From positions 26,460,437-26,524,436 of the forward strand of contig CM056551.1 in the NCBI GenBank assembly GCA_029721515.1: a stretch of DNA of 64,000 nucleotides. Reading direction: 5' to 3'. A program made the translations under genes and the position numbers. This DNA comes from Synanceia verrucosa (lineage: Eukaryota; Chordata; Actinopteri; Perciformes; Synanceiidae). The stretch's first letter is position 1; the number at the start of each line of letters is the position of its first letter. Below are positions 51,020 to 62,700 of this stretch, in pieces. Below the pieces are notes generated by a model. It had not been told where the DNA came from, searched no databases, and saw only the letters and a list, made by a program, of their open reading frames with translations.

Positions 51020-52613
51020 TACTGTAGCGTTAATCTATACACATAAATGTTCGAGGCTGCCTGTGGTTTAGTATGAATACATGCAGTAAAGTGAGTACTG
51101 CACAGGGATGGATAAATGTGTATACGTGCTGATATTGCTGTCTTTGAATAATTAATGATAAAATTCTTATCACAATTAATCAGATCTCAGCGCAGCTCTG
51201 CCATTGAAATCATTATAATTCAGTAAATTAGTGAGCTTGAATGTTTATTCTGTCAACAGAGGTCTAATTATGGCGTGAACAAGCTGGAATAATGGCTGTG
51301 ATAGGAGAAGCATTAGCAGTCATGTCACGGCAGGAAAAAAATACAAGAAATACAGTGAGTGTGTGCGAGATGTAAGAAACAAAAGCGAGAGGAAATTAAT
51401 TAGAATTTTTTCTCTTTTAAATCCACAAACATGCGGTGCATCACAAAAGATCACACCTCCCGATAAGCAGAGTCCAGATATGCAGTTGTATCTAATCCAT
51501 ATGCATGACCAGAGGTGTGCACCTAAAACGGTTTGCATTTAACAGAATAAAACACTCTGACTTCCTTGACCCTGCACAGGCCTCGTTGCTATTCATCCTC
51601 CGTCCAGCCTGTGTACCCGTTCTCCTGTAGGTTTAGACTGCCACCTGTTGGTCATATTTTTAACCATGAGTCTCCAGTGGAAACCACCTGGTGTTGGCTG
51701 CAGCAGTGGCTGATCGCTGCCAAGACCCCTCTCCATTATTGTGCAGCAGTGCATGCTATTGCTGCTCTCTGCTGGCATTTCCAGGTAAGGACAATGTGCA
51801 GTCAGACGTGTCAGTGACTTTCAATGAGAACAAGTCACAACAATGTTTTTCTTGTAGGCCATAATTAGCAAGATGTTGTCAGCCAGGGATGTTATTTTGT
51901 CCAGAATGTATAATTAATATGCTCCATTGTGATGATTTGTTTGTTTGATTCAGTGTGTGTCTAAGGTACGATGGGATCAAACTGTTCATAGGGAGAGCAG
52001 CTGTTACCAATCCTACAGGGACACACAGGGAATGGAAAGACTAATGCAATAGTCCTGCAATAAATCCAATTTTAAGTGTTTTTGTTGTTGTTGTTGACAC
52101 CACCAGGTGTAAGTATGCTATTTTAGTAAAAGTAATACTCTGTGTATCTGTAGTACTGATCATTTGTTGTTGTTTTTTTAAATACAATCTAAATTTGTCA
52201 CAGTAACTATTGCTGTCAAATAATGTGGAGAAATATTTCCCTCTGTAAATGTAATGGAAAAGAAGTATAAAGTCATGTAAGTGGAAGTACTCAAGTAAAA
52301 TACCTGAAAATTGTACTTAAGTACCCAGTTACATTACTTTATTTTGTGTTGATTTGCTTTTTTTTTTTTTTTTTTTTAAAAAAAGTTGGTTCAAAATTGA
52401 GAATTTACAGACATCACAAAAATATGCATCAGTCACACCAAACAGACAATATATAACTTATCATTCCCGCACATCACTTTACTAAAATTTGTTTCTGTTT
52501 GCTCATTGCTTGTTTATCTTGTTACCTACTTACTTTTGACACATATAGTTTTCTAATCAGTCTACTTGTTTACTTTTAGGCCCTTATGTTGTTGCACTAT
52601 CCACTTGCTACCA

Positions 52614-52707
52614 TAACTGTGTAAATGTCCTGTCCCTGTTGGTGGGACAAAGAAAGGTTTATCTTATCTTATCTTATCTTATCTTATCTTATCTTATCTT
52701 ATCTTAT
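52614..52707 (+). mobile_element. Retroposon 3' tail with (TTATC)n
   Basis: The sequence CCTGTTGGTGGGACAAAG leads into about nine TTATC/ATCTT pentamer units. This is the layout of a teleost non-LTR retroposon 3' end. No upstream coding part is visible, so it is 5'-truncated. Confidence 0.55.
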
Positions 52708-52916
52708 ATATTAATTATAATTATAATGTGGAATACCACAATGTAAACATGAGGAAATTATTATGACTGCATTTATAGTTTTTCTACAGCAGTTATTTCC
52801 ATATTTTATCATCTGCAACAACTACTTCACTCCAGCAGAGGGCAGTGATGGCGCCGGTCAGTGTGTTAGTAGAATAAGAGCGGAGCCTTAACGAACTAGG
52901 AAGTAAAAGGAAAACT

Positions 52917-54658
52917 CCATAAAAGTTAGTTTTGAGGTTCTTCTGAACCATATCCGGCACGAAATGCATCATAAAGTTCTACTGAGGATTTAATGACTAC
53001 CCATGTAGTTCCCTGGTGAGTGTTTGTTGCGTATTTGCTCCTCTGTGCTAGCTAACAAAGCTAACATAGCTAGCATAGCTAGCTAACTCTGCGTTTAGTT
53101 ACTGTTCTCTCGGTATGAATTCATGTCATGTAGCTCAGTTGTGTGTTTTTTAGAAAGACTTTTACTAACTACTAATAGGAGTATCGGAGCATAATGAGCA
53201 CCAGAGCTTAAACATTGACGTTAATGTTAATTCAAATGTGTCTCGGTTTATTTCCTGACGCGGACTATGCGAATTACATGAGCTGACAGGAAGTAAACAT
53301 GGACCCAAGTCACTGCATAGTAATGCAGTTCTGTTAAAACCGTGTAAACGTTAGTGGCAAAGTGGCAATCTAATCCGTAAAGACAGTGGTTTGGCAGCCT
53401 GTAGTATTATTGCTGATACGTAAGCATTGAAATACAAACGATCTATCAACCTCTACGTCCTGAGCTTCAAGTTTTCATAACTGTGTGCTCAGTTTCTTTT
53501 TTTGTGTATAAAAATGGATGCATTCTCTCTTGCAGGCTATATAATCACAGCACCCATTCCATGATACTGCAAATATGTAAATATTGCTATAATTTCATTA
53601 AGGGGCCACAGACTCAGTCTTTGTTGTCCTCTTAATGTGGGTTATTTTTCTTTTTTTTTTGCACCAGAGGGTTTGTGAGGAAAGATCTGCAGGGTAAATC
53701 GCAACTGGACAGTCAACAGACTAGAATGTGCAGAGGAACATCTCACCAGACAAGAGGACTGGTTCACTCCACAGTCTCTGCATCATACAGATGAGTGCTG
53801 CCATGGCACTACATTATCTGGGCAGATGAGCCTTGTTTTCATGTGATTTGGTTTCTGATGTACTCAGAGCTCTGAATTGTTGGTCGAAGTGTTAAGGAAA
53901 CACAGTTTCCAAAGTTAAAGGATAGTATAAGGGAAAATGCAGATAGCTGTACTATGTTTACTGTTCCTGATATTCAGTGGTGGTCGCTGAGGTGGGTGTA
54001 CTACTAGGTCGATGGTAGTAGTTTACCAAGGAGGAAGTGGGTATACTCCCCTATATAGTCCATAGTTTTTTGGCTAATAGGCTCTGGGGTATGCTGTAAA
54101 TTGTCAGAAAAAGAGGTGAATATTCCCTCTATAGTTGTGAGTAACTTTAGGTTACACACTTGCACATATTGTAGCTAGTTGTATGCTAAAACAACTAGCT
54201 ACAACAGAGTAAATATCTTGGCCATAGCAAACAGGTTGCTGAGTGATGAGGCAGCTGTCATGGCTGTGCTGCAGCTGCATCAATGGTGAACATGAATTTA
54301 ATTGTTCCGCAGGAAACCAAAGATAGCCAACCTTAATAATTTACTTTCAGTCAAAAATATTTTCAGGGTACAAGACACTGGATGATAATTTGACTTGAAT
54401 TAACTGTCATCACGTGTCACTATCATCACACACAGACCACAGGTTACAAATCAGTCACTGCTGTTTTTTTATCAGACATGTTTTGTCCCTGGCAAACTAA
54501 TTTTCTGGCTTTATAATTAATTGGTTCCAAGCTGTTTATTTGATTGTGTAATTCATTCTGTTTTAATTAAAAGTCTTGGATTAAGACAATTGTTAATTGA
54601 CTTTCTGAATGATGAGCTTTTAAGTGGTTTCGGATTTTTCTATTATTGTTTTAATAAA
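52917..54658 (+). ncRNA. Possible two-exon noncoding transcript
   Basis: A TATA-like CCATAAAAG lies near 52917. A candidate first exon runs to a strong donor, CCCTG/GTGAGTG, at 53015. A candidate second exon begins at 53669 after a long pyrimidine tract and CACCAG. AATAAA at 54653-54658 is followed by T/GT-rich sequence. The possible reading frames in the second exon are short (the longest opening is about 40 codons) and resemble nothing known. Between the exons, 53047-53090 is packed with GCTAGC/GCTAAC repeats. It could also be an upstream exon of something unrelated, or chance signals. Confidence 0.25.
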
Positions 54659-55006
54659 GAAATGTCTTATTTGTTCACTAGTCTGCAAGGTTTCAACTGG
54701 AGTTCAAACATGGCATTTTTTTACAATACTGCCAGAACAGATAGTCCATTCACAGACTATTATTTTTATTGTTAATTTATGATCCTCTGACTTAATTTGT
54801 TCACTTAGCTTTAATTTGAGAATTATCTGTTACTTCAGAGATGCAAAAGAAGCATCATAATAAAAAAGCATATAGGACCATACCCATATTACATTATAAC
54901 CGTGTATGTTTACTTGTACATAGTCTTACCATAATAGAGTTTGACTGTGTGTGTGAGGCACATATGATGTGAATGAGTCACTGTGTCACAGATATTTCCC
55001 TCACAT

Positions 55007-55158
55007 AATATCTTCAAAGTGTCCTGTGATGAACTGGAGACTTGTCCAGGGTGTACCCTGCCTTCTGCCCTAAGACAGCTGGGATAGGCTCCAGCCCCCC
55101 CGCGACCCTATGAGGATAAGCAGTAGATGATGGATGGATGGATGAATATCTTCAAAGT
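55007..55158 (+). mobile_element. 5'-truncated retroposon with 14 bp target duplication
   Basis: The body (55021-55144) matches the 3' part of the elements at 12592-12872 and 63613-63855 and ends in GGATGGATGGAT. It is flanked by an exact 14 bp direct repeat, AATATCTTCAAAGT, at 55007-55020 and 55145-55158. This directly shows target-primed retrotransposition. Confidence 0.85.
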
Positions 55159-55559
55159 ACACTGGTATAAATCTATTACCAGTGGTGGAAGAGGTAAGAC
55201 TGTTTACTTGAGTAAAAGTAACATTACCACAGGGCATAAATATTTGGTTCTAATCAACAGTCATGTATTGATAATGATATGATAATCTTCCAGAATATCA
55301 CTTTACCAAAAATAAGAGACTTATTATGCAGAATGGCCCATTTCAGGATAATGCTTTATTGGGTTATTTGTATTAATGGGCTTTGTGCACACATTTTTTT
55401 TCTGGTAAAGGTGCTACGGAGCTAATTTTGATAATTTTACGTCTGGCTGGCTAGAAATTTTCCTTTTCTTAACCTATAATAATAACCTAAGTCATCATTT
55501 TTTTTACATCTGTACAAATGACATCTATTGCACATCTGTCCATCCTGGAAGAGGGATCC

Positions 55560-55686
55560 CTCTTCCTTAGTTGATGTTAGGGTTGTTTGTAAAGTATAGA
55601 GGGTGTCATATCCTGTACAGATTGTAAAGCCTCTTAATTTGTAATATGTGATATTGGGCTATACAAATATAATTGACTTGACTTGG
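55560..55686 (+). mobile_element. Retroposon tail fragment
   Basis: The run from TGTAAAGCCTCTTAA through GTGATATTGGGCTATACAAA into a short TTGAC repeat has the form of a common fish retroposon 3' end. Its boundaries are approximate, and no target duplication was assigned. Confidence 0.45.
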
Positions 55687-55964
55687 CATCATTAATCAGA
55701 ACCTGCAAAGTACTTACTAACTTAAGTTATCAGCTGTATGAATGAGGAATGTACTGGAGTTGAAGTAGAATAGAATAGATATTTATTGTCACTGTTGTTT
55801 AGCAGCTCTTTGATTGATTTAGCAGCATAAGACACATGAAATAGACAATATATGGCAAATAAAAATACAATAAAACAGAATAAACTAGAAAAGCACTCAG
55901 AGGGCGCAGACCTCCGCAAAGGCGGCGGCGGTGACTTTTTATTATTTAAAGTTACCCTCACCGC

Positions 55965-56220
55965 CAAGGAGGGTATGTTTTCACTGGGGCTTGTTTGTTT
56001 GTTGGAGGGTTTGCAAAGTAACTCAAAAGGTTATGGATGGTTTTTCATGAAATTTTCAAGATTGGCCAAACTTAAAACTGACTGATTTTTGGTGATGATC
56101 AGATCCGATTCAACGGCATCACCAACTGAAAATTTCGTCAATATCCGTCCACAACTTATTGAGTTATTTTGCAAACCAACAAACAAATAAACAAACCCCA
56201 GTGAAAACATAACCTCCTTG
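55965..56220. repeat. Foldback/MITE-like element with about 75 bp inverted arms
   Basis: The left arm (55965-56043) starts CAAGGAGGGTATGTTTTCAC. The right arm (about 56143-56220), reverse complemented, starts CAAGGAGGTTATGTTTTCAC, and the similarity continues through the TTTGTTTGTTTG and GTTTGCAAA stretches. It has no real coding content: the two open frames here read the same arms on opposite strands. Confidence 0.75.
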
Positions 56221-56261
56221 GTAATAATAATTCCTCCTTGGAATAGCCAGAGTAAAATATA

Positions 56262-56456
56262 TGGTAAATGGTCTGTATTTACATAGCACTTTATTATATG
56301 TGATTCACCCATTCACATACACTGATGGCGGAAGCTGCCATGTAAGGCACTAACCAAAACCCATCAGGAGAATTTAGGGGTTCAGTGTCACCTCAACTGG
56401 CCGGGATTGAACCTGTAACCCTCCGGTAACAAGACGGCCACTGAGCCATGCTGCCC
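56262..56456. mobile_element. SINE-like repeat fragment
   Basis: The sequence from GGTAAATGGTCTGTATTTAC through CATTCACATACACTGATGGC to a GGGATTGAACC box and GCCACTGAGCCATGCTGCC has the layout of a widespread teleost interspersed repeat. The GGGATTGAACC segment resembles an inverted tRNA B box. The family assignment is from memory of its general form. Confidence 0.5.
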
Positions 56457-56519
56457 CATTTATATGATAGGCTATATGTATCTCAAAATTGTATTTAAGG
56501 TTATTAGAATAAATAAGTC

Positions 56520-56799
56520 GAGTTTCATCAGTTGGTCCTCTTTATAGGGCCCTTTCTGGGTACCCGTACCCCAGCTTGGGATACCCTACCCGGAAGTGGG
56601 TGGTGGAGTCACCGTCACCCAACTGGTCACACCACCGTCGACACAGCCTACTGCCTGCTGGGATGAAGCTCGCCACCGGAGAACCACAGAGGTTTTTACA
56701 AATCTGAGACAAGTGTGAATCTCGGCGGTGACTCGTCGGAACGACCCGTGTCCAGTGAACCGTTTCCCGGAGAAAAGAGGAAAGAGGCGCGCTGCCAAG
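56520..56799 (+). promoter_or_regulatory. fam219a: fam219a CpG-rich promoter and 5' UTR
   Basis: The 280 bp before the start codon are clearly richer in G+C and CpG than the surroundings (clusters around 56565-56650 and 56715-56795). No TATA box is evident, which suits a broadly expressed CpG-island gene. Confidence 0.5.
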
Positions 56800-59700
56800 A
56801 TGATGGAAGAAATAGACAGATTTCAAGTGCCGAGTGCCGTGCAGGAGGCGGAGATGCAGGCTGAGATGCAGCCGCTGGTAAGTCTTTATTTATAGGCTGA
56901 TATTTAGCGGTGATCATGGGTTAGTGTCTTGATTTTGTCCTGTACTTTAATATCATTCTTATTCTGGGATGTGAAGTGAATGAGGCCTTCCATTGATTGT
57001 GTTATTCCCCGGGATCCCGACACATCCGTCACCTGCCATGCGTAATACTGGCTGATGTCGTCGTCAGTTTCGCATTTTCAGCAAGTTTTTTTTTCCCACC
57101 ACAGTAAAATGTTGCGGTGGCAGCTGAATTGCTCATTTTGTTTTTCCGTATAATGCGAGCAGCTGCGTAGTGAGCATCATCCGTCATGTCTGGCGGAAAC
57201 AAGCGTCCCATCCCGACGCTGCTGCTGCAGCTACATCCACATCCTCAGCATCCATGCAGCAAGTTGCTCCTGCTAAACACCGCTTGTGTCGCTTTGATGT
57301 TATTTGTGAGCGGTTCTTTATTGTAAATATATGCTTGTACGTACCGTTAAGACACTATTTGTGGTGAAGTAAATCAGGGTAAATGACTTGGCGGTGCGCT
57401 CCGTGGGCCGTAGCGGGGCCCTGGGTTACTGCAGCCTGCAGTGCAGCCTCCTCTGCCCACGACCCGGCCGCTAGAGAACCAGACTAGACCCAGAGTAGTC
57501 TGAGCTGCTGTCTCCAGATGTCCCCCTCGGTCACTGATAATTTTTTTAGTGATGTTTCCCAAATCTAGGGACTTCACGGAGTCCTAAAGCAACATGAAGT
57601 CAATAAGTTGGATGTAGTTATAACAAAACATTAAGGTGTAAATTAATGTGTATATGTGGGTCTCCATACTATTTCATTCATTCCTTTGTTAGAGAGGGAC
57701 TCCTCACACATTTTATCTATTTATGAACTGTTTTATTAATGTTGTCTGGGCATAGTAGGGTGTGTTATGTCAGATAATACAAAAATACATTAATTATTGA
57801 TTAAATTCCTCAGTAATGCACATTTGTGCTTGTCTCTCTATTTATGTCGTCCTCTCTAGGATCCAGCCTCGTCCACAGCCTCAGAGGCAGACTCGGACAC
57901 TAGAGATGGGGAACCTGTCACTCTCAACTACAAGCCCTCACCCCTTCAGATGAAAATAGGTGAGGAAGAGCTGCAGTATTTGTAGGCCAAGTGTCTGCCC
58001 GAGGGAACCAGCACATCCTGTAATCAAGTTTATAAGTCCTGGAAAGAGCTACCTACTATTAAGAGCTTGTGACATTATCGTTTTATTACCCAGGGTGACG
58101 GCATCACAGCAAATTTCAGAGAACCTACATGGCAAACCAAGAATGTAGTGATATTTTATAGTTTAATCATCGTTGTTATGCTGCTAAATTCTTGTTAAAA
58201 AAAGAGCCATATTCATCAAGTTTCTGATATCTATACTTAAAAAACCTGTTCCCAGAGTCCAAGATAGTCCTCAAAACATTTAATGCAGTGTTTAATCCAA
58301 AGCTACTTGATTTACACACTTAAAACACAAAAAATGTATTGTCACATTTTAGAAGCTGGATCAACAAAGGTTTGTCATTTTTGCTTGATAACCTACTAAT
58401 AGACCTCTTGTTTCAACTCTAATCTAGGTCATTTGGCTTACAGATGGATATCCATGGCAAAGCATATTAGTCCCTCTTGTTTTATGTTTTGGAATTTGAG
58501 TCTCCAGTATGAAAAGCTCAAGTCCTTAAAGGTTGATTTCAGCACCTTGGACAGAGTCCAGTGGCGAGCAGCAGCGCCTCTTTCTTTTTCACTCCTACTG
58601 TAATACTTTCTTAGCCAAAGCCTTGAAGAACTAAGAACATTCAGGAGGAGTGAACTAATCAGTGACATCAATGCATGACAAGGGTTCTTTTTAAAATGTA
58701 ACTCTGACATCCACGTGTGCAGTCTGTCAGCCTCTGTTGAAGTTAGAATAAAATAGTTTTTTTTTTAATCCCCCATTGAAGGAAATTCACTCACCACAGC
58801 AGCATAGACAAATTACAGACAGTTTGTAGTAATGAAAAAACAATAAACAGCAGCAAAGACATTATAGAATAAATAATAACAATAGAATATTTTTAAATGT
58901 TAAACAGTGCAAATGTATCTGTAGTGCAGTTGGTTTGGGGAAAAAGTTCATTTCATTTTGTATCTGTGATGACTACAGTTGTATTTCATGTTATTGTGCG
59001 TGAAGGATCAGTGATTAACATTTCAGACCCTTTGAATGCCAGTTTTATTTGCTGTCACTGTTGTTTTTTACGTTAAAAAATTATAATTTTGGGTGGCTGT
59101 TTTTTTTTTAACATCAGTCTTGAATATATAAAAGATTAGCCAAAATATTGACTTTGATGCTTTATTAGTTTTTGTGCAGCATCAGATTTAAAATTTACTA
59201 CCCTCTTGAGTCATTAAGGACAAAAATCTCCATTTCCTAAAACTACTAATGTTTTTCTGCTTTTTTGAGTTAGGTTTTTTGATCAACTTGAGTTCTGATC
59301 AAAACTATCAAACACTGAATAATCAAAATCCTCAAAATAATTAAATGTTTGGTAGTTTTGAGGAGGGCTGAAGTTGTTTTAGAGAAGTATGCAGAAAAAA
59401 TGTGTTTTTATAAAGCACTTTTTGGAAGTGGACATTTTTGTCCTTAATGACTCAAGGGTAGTGATTTTTGTCATGAATTAGATCAACATTTTCTAGTGTC
59501 GCTGTTGTATTTGACTGGGTCTGATCAGTGACAAGAACCAAATATGGTAGAAAAGAAAGGGCCTGTTGTTTTTCAGTGTATTGTCTCATGTTTTGTTGAC
59601 TTGTGTCATATTGTATTCCTGGTCAGCTGACCAAAAGAAAATCCCTAGCATAAACAAAATCTGATCAGTCCTGATGTCACAATGTGTGCTGTCCTGCAAA

Positions 59701-62700
59701 GCCTTTAGTTTGTCATCATGTTCAGAAAGCGATATCACTAATCTGGTCACTCACGCTCTGCAATGATTGTGTGTTTAAATTATACCTTCTCTTGTCAAAT
59801 CTGGCCAGCTTTTTTAAACATCTAGAGTTCCCTCATTTATTTAGTAATATTGTAATAAGTAAGGTTGCAGCACTTTATTTATCTACACGTAGATGACGCT
59901 GACATTAGGTCAAACTCAATCCATCTCTTGTTTGTGTCTTTCTTGTGCAGAGAAACAGAGAGAGCTGGCTAGGAAGGGCTCATTGAAAAATGGCAACGCT
60001 GTAGGTAGTCCAGTCAACCAGCAGCCCAAGAAGAACAACGTCATGGCCAGAACACGGTAAGTGCTGTGGTCTTGGTTTAGTAGAGAAAATGAGGCTGGTG
60101 GCTGCCTGGTGTCTTTTTGAGCGATTGCAGTCATTAAAATCCATTTTTTTAGTGAAAAAACTCAATAAAAGCCCCTCTGCTGGTGTAGTTTTGCAATGTA
60201 TTGATAGAAGACTGAACTGAGACAAATTTACTTAAATAAGGTCAAAATTAAGTTGTGGTTGGAGTATGCAATGATGTATTTTGAGGAACAACATAACAAA
60301 AAAATCAAGACAAGTACTATACAGTATATACCAGGGGTGGGCAATCGATTTGACTCGCAGGCCACATTTGGTTCTAAAATTTGACAGAGGGGCAGGAGCA
60401 GCTTGGACAGATTCAAAAAAGATCTAATTTTATTGGCATGTTTGATCATTAGTTACGACTGTGTTGTTATTTTCCTTGATTTTTTTTGAATGGAGTTCTT
60501 TACTCTTTGGAGTGCTTTAACCTTCTTTAGTTGCTATGCATTTCGGGCAGTTTGTCCATTTAGACTTTCTGTGGAGCATGCCGCAGCGGATCGCGTTAAT
60601 GCAGTGGCAGCCCTAAATATAATATAAATGAATTTAATAATATCATTTGCACAAGTTCGGCACGCTGGATTAAAAAGCCCAGCGGGCCGTAGTTTGCCTA
60701 TGTCTGAGACTTACTGTATTTTAATCACAGCATTTACTGGTGATTTAAAATACAATTTATTGCACACATACAGTAGCACCAGTGAAATGTCCACTGCTTA
60801 GAGGACTGTATGTGTATCATCATGGCCATGTTTCCGTGGGCTTTACAAGATGGATTTGATTCTCATGTCATTATCTCTGTGTCAGCTGGACTGGCAAGAA
60901 TATAGTTTTATTGATTCAGGATTTGTAAAATGTCCAAGTTACAAATTACACCTCTGTCATGCTTCTGTTGTTACTGTAGTTCAGCTGTGATGTCCCCCCC
61001 AGGCTTTTGTTTCAGCCTCTCTGGCAGTCTTATTCACCTTCCTTTGTTCATCTATCATCCCTCCTCCATCGTTTCCTGTCATATTCTCTTACACCCCTTT
61101 TCTGCTCCTCTGATCATTCTCTCTCTTCCTTGCAGATTGGTAGTGCCCAATAAAGGCTATTCCTCTTTAGACCAGAGCCCAGATGAGAAGCCCTTGGTGG
61201 CCCTAGACACAGACAGGTGAGCACACATATTAATAAATACCATCCACTTAGAAACGACAGGCTAACTCGTGTTTCTTGTTTGTTTCAGTGATGATGATTT
61301 TGACATGTCTAGATACTCATCGTCGGGATACTCTTCTGCTGAGGTGAGACGTGTGATAGAACAAATATGTGCTTCTTTACCTCTTTATTTTCTCTCTCAT
61401 TCACTCCCTCCCTTGCATCATCCTCTATATTTCCAACGATTGTCAAGAGGCCAAGAACCGAGCCTTTATAAGCCTGTCTCAAAGCAAACCATTTATATCC
61501 ATCCTGCTCATCCATGTTAATTCTGCAGACATGCACTCTCGCTACAAGCATATCATTACATTGACACACCTGTGAACAAATGCGGCGGGCAAATGAAATT
61601 TCATCTCTGGGTGTCTACTCCTGAAAATCCTGTTCTCAACGCTGTTGCCATTTTAAGAGCATCATCACATTTATTCCCCTGAGGAATCATCGTTCCCACC
61701 CTCGACATCCGTTTTCTGTATCTGACAAGTCCAGGCTTGTGGATGTATGTTATATCAATACGTGGTCACATCTTAAATGCATAATAAGCAGTATTTCCTC
61801 AAATCAATGTATAGACTATACAAAAGAAATCCAATAGAAGTGTGTCTGTATCTGCAGAGACTCTGACCTATGCCTCTATTGTATATTACTGTATTGTATG
61901 CCTGTATGTATCACTTTTTTAAGCCTTTGGGTTCATGTGGGTTCAACCCCCAGTCCAGAGTGATTCTCATTCCCAGGCGCTTTGTCTTTGGGCTCTACAG
62001 TAAATAGGTTATACCGGCTACAGTAGACTACACAATTAATACATTTAAGTCTCATGCTGGGATATTAGTAGACATTATTTCAGTAGTCATTCCTGCGTGG
62101 AACTGTGATAGGATGCCACCTGTGCAACAAATCCAGTCGTGAAATTTCCTCACTCCTAAATATTCCACAGTCAACTGTCAGCTGTATTATAAGAACGTGG
62201 AAGTGTTTGGGAACGACAGCAACTCAGCCACGAAGTGGTAGACCACGTAAACTGATGGAGCGGGGTCAGTGGATGCTGAGGCACATAGTGTGAAGAGGTC
62301 ACCAACTTTCTGCAGAGTCAATCACTACAGACCTCCAAACTTCATGTGGCCTTCAGATTAGCTCAAGAACAGTGCACAGAGAGCTTCATGGAATGGGTCT
62401 CCATGGCCGAACTGCTGCATCCAAGCCACACATCACCAAGTGCAATGCAAAGCGTTGGATGCAGTGATGTAAAGCACACCGCCACTGGACTCTAGAGCAG
62501 TGGAGACGAGTTCTCTGGAGTGATGAATCACACTTCTCCATCTGGCAATCTGATGGATGAGTCTGGGTTTGGCGGTTGCCAGGAGAACGATATTTGTCGG
62601 ACTGCATTGTGCCAAGTGTAAAGTTTGGTGGAGGGGGGATTATGGTGTGGGGTTGTTTTTCAGGAGCTGGGCTTGGCCCCTTAGTTCCAGTGAAAGGAAC

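Larger units (their letters stand above)
49626..52916. other. Intergenic region between enho and the 52.9 kb transcript candidate
   Basis: No gene recognised. It contains two dinucleotide tracts (50755-50802 and 50960-51019), a retroposon tail ending in TTATC repeats (52614-52707) and unique sequence. I looked for dnai1, which separates these two genes in human, and saw no exon of it. Confidence 0.5.
54659..56519. other. Intergenic, repeat-dense region upstream of fam219a
   Basis: No gene recognised. It is mostly a series of retroposon and foldback fragments (55007-55158, 55560-55686, 55965-56220 and 56262-56456, listed separately) separated by unique AT-rich DNA. Confidence 0.6.
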
